From NCBI GenBank assembly GCA_964526035.1, contig CAZGKE010000089.1, forward strand, positions 1 to 14,169: a DNA stretch of 14,169 nucleotides, read 5' to 3'. The translations under genes and the position numbers were made by a program. Below are positions 13,587 through 14,169 of the stretch, piece by piece (position 1 is the first letter of the stretch; each line of letters starts with the position of its first letter). Under the pieces are notes generated by a model, which saw only the letters and a program-made list of their open reading frames with translations, had not been told where the DNA came from and did not search any database. The stretch comes from DAOMOD01 sp964526035. GTDB taxonomy: Bacteria; Pseudomonadota; Gammaproteobacteria; Xanthomonadales; BPKI01.

Positions 13587-14147
13587 ATGCACGAGGTCAC
13601 CGCTTTGCTGGCGCAGGCGCGCGACGGCGACAGGGCGGCCGGGGATCGTCTGTTCGAGATGGTCTACCGAGACCTCCGGCAGCTCGCCGCGCGCCAATTG
13701 GGTCGGGGCAGCGCCGCCCTCGGCGCCACCTCGCTGGTGCACGAAGCCTGGTTCCGACTGGCGCGGCCCGACGCGCAGGCCTTGAACGATCGTCAGCACT
13801 TCTTTGCAGTGGCGGCGCGCGCCATGCGTCAGATCGCCATCGACCATGTGCGCGCGCAGCATGCCGGCAAGCGCGGCAGTGGCCAGGCGGCGCTGTCGCT
13901 CGACGATATCGGTCCGCTGCCCGAACGGCAGACGGCCAGCGTCGACCTGGTGGCGCTGGACCAGGCGCTGCAGCGGCTTGGCGAAGTCGATCCGGAGCTG
14001 GTGCAGCTGGTGGAGATGCGCTTCTTCGCGGGCCTCGACCTCGAGGAGATCGCTGGCCTCACCGGCAAGTCGACACGCACTCTGAAGCGGGACTGGCGCA
14101 AGGCGCGCGCGTTTCTGCAGGTGCAGCTCGACGATGACGACGCCTGA
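13587..14147 (+). CDS. ECF sigma factor, Sig-70_X6 type (kinase-associated, ECF43-like)
   Basis: A 186-residue sigma factor. Sigma region 2 spans about 5-90 (D-R-L-F-E-M-V-Y-R-D-L, T-S-L-V-H-E-A-W-F-R-L, then F-F-A-V-A-A-R-A-M-R-Q-I-A-I-D-H-V-R), and region 4 spans about 120-180 (V-E-M-R-F-F-A-G-L-D-L-E-E-I-A-G-L-T-G-K-S-T-R-T-L-K-R-D-W). These are the signatures of the Sig-70_X6 (TIGR02999) family, typically followed by a Ser/Thr kinase. In region 2.2, where most ECFs have an acidic DAED-like patch, this protein has A-T48-S-L-V, as in kinase-controlled ECF43 members (EcfP, EcfK). No anti-sigma gene is seen. The ATG at 13587 has GGGGA 8 bases upstream; a TTG at 13572 is less likely. Its 3' end overlaps the next start by 14 bases. 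Confidence 0.92.
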   Translation: MHEVTALLAQARDGDRAAGDRLFEMVYRDLRQLAARQLGRGSAALGATSLVHEAWFRLARPDAQALNDRQHFFAVAARAMRQIAIDHVRAQHAGKRGSGQAALSLDDIGPLPERQTASVDLVALDQALQRLGEVDPELVQLVEMRFFAGLDLEEIAGLTGKSTRTLKRDWRKARAFLQVQLDDDDA

Positions 14148-14169
14148 ACGCTGGCTGCGCCTGTCGAGC
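14134..14169 (+). CDS. Start of a probable Ser/Thr protein kinase, cut by window end
   Basis: Twelve codons are visible, M-T-T-P-E-R-W-L-R-L-S-S, in a different frame and overlapping the sigma factor gene by 14 bases, which suggests translational coupling. Kinases paired with Sig-70_X6 sigma factors commonly begin with a short 'E-R-W-x-R-L/V-x-x-L-F-D-x-A-L' helix, so this opening agrees with a PknB-type receptor kinase. The evidence is the context and a very short match; the kinase domain lies outside the window. Confidence 0.5.
   Translation, partial: MTTPERWLRLSS

Noticed and set aside
13499..14137. 212-codon open frame before and across the sigma factor gene
   Set aside because: After about 30 codons it is simply another frame of the sigma gene, Arg/Ala rich, without domains; only a short leader is conceivable and is listed as a finding.
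1..14169. tRNA or rRNA genes
   Set aside because: No tRNA cloverleaf with a T-loop GTTCGA context and CCA-type end, and no rRNA-like stretch, was recognised on either strand by eye; a covariance search was not possible.

Overview
The window is high-GC bacterial chromosome with dense coding on both strands. Several traits point to a gammaproteobacterium of the Xanthomonadales/Lysobacterales: GTAG-type (SMAG-like) REP hairpins, a Sig-70_X6-type sigma factor that appears to be followed by a Ser/Thr kinase, a C-terminal W-W-N-P-A-E-A-G domain on a secreted hydrolase, and a secreted metalloprotease ending in ...FENGFE. This placement is inference from family knowledge; there is no rRNA or other phylogenetic marker apart from the GroEL tail.

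Left part (1-1200). The window opens with the Gly-Met-rich C-terminus of GroEL and its terminator. Next is a two-gene toxin-antitoxin module, an AbrB/MazE-type antitoxin overlapping a Doc/Fic toxin by 4 bases, preceded by an extended -10 promoter embedded in a small palindrome. The toxin's stop codon lies in the end of a 166-bp MITE-like element bounded by CTAG. Immediately after it comes a pair of inverted GTAG-type REPs that supplies the stop codon of the next, convergent gene.

Alkane region (1194-3620). An AraC-family regulator is divergent from an AlkB-type alkane/fatty-acyl hydroxylase that carries all its His boxes. The 118-bp gap contains several copies of CATGGC/GCCATG that could be an operator. 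A single REP follows alkB.

Secreted protein region (3699-10557). Six genes encode exported proteins: a coiled-coil protein with a Y/F-N heptad pattern, a cyclic amidohydrolase, a small NTF2-like protein, a metzincin protease, a serine-beta-lactamase-fold hydrolase with an extra C-terminal domain, and an M61-like peptidase. They lie in alternating orientations, so they are neighbours rather than one operon, but together suggest periplasmic or extracellular peptide and ester turnover.

Right part (10554-14169). A signalling protein with REC-GGDEF-EAL architecture has lost catalytic residues in all three modules and shares its stop codon bases with the convergent peptidase gene. Divergent from it is a VKOR-thioredoxin fusion for disulfide formation, plausibly useful to the cysteine-containing exported proteins. 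A structured non-coding stretch with a strong terminator precedes an ECF sigma factor, probably coupled to a kinase whose first codons end the window.
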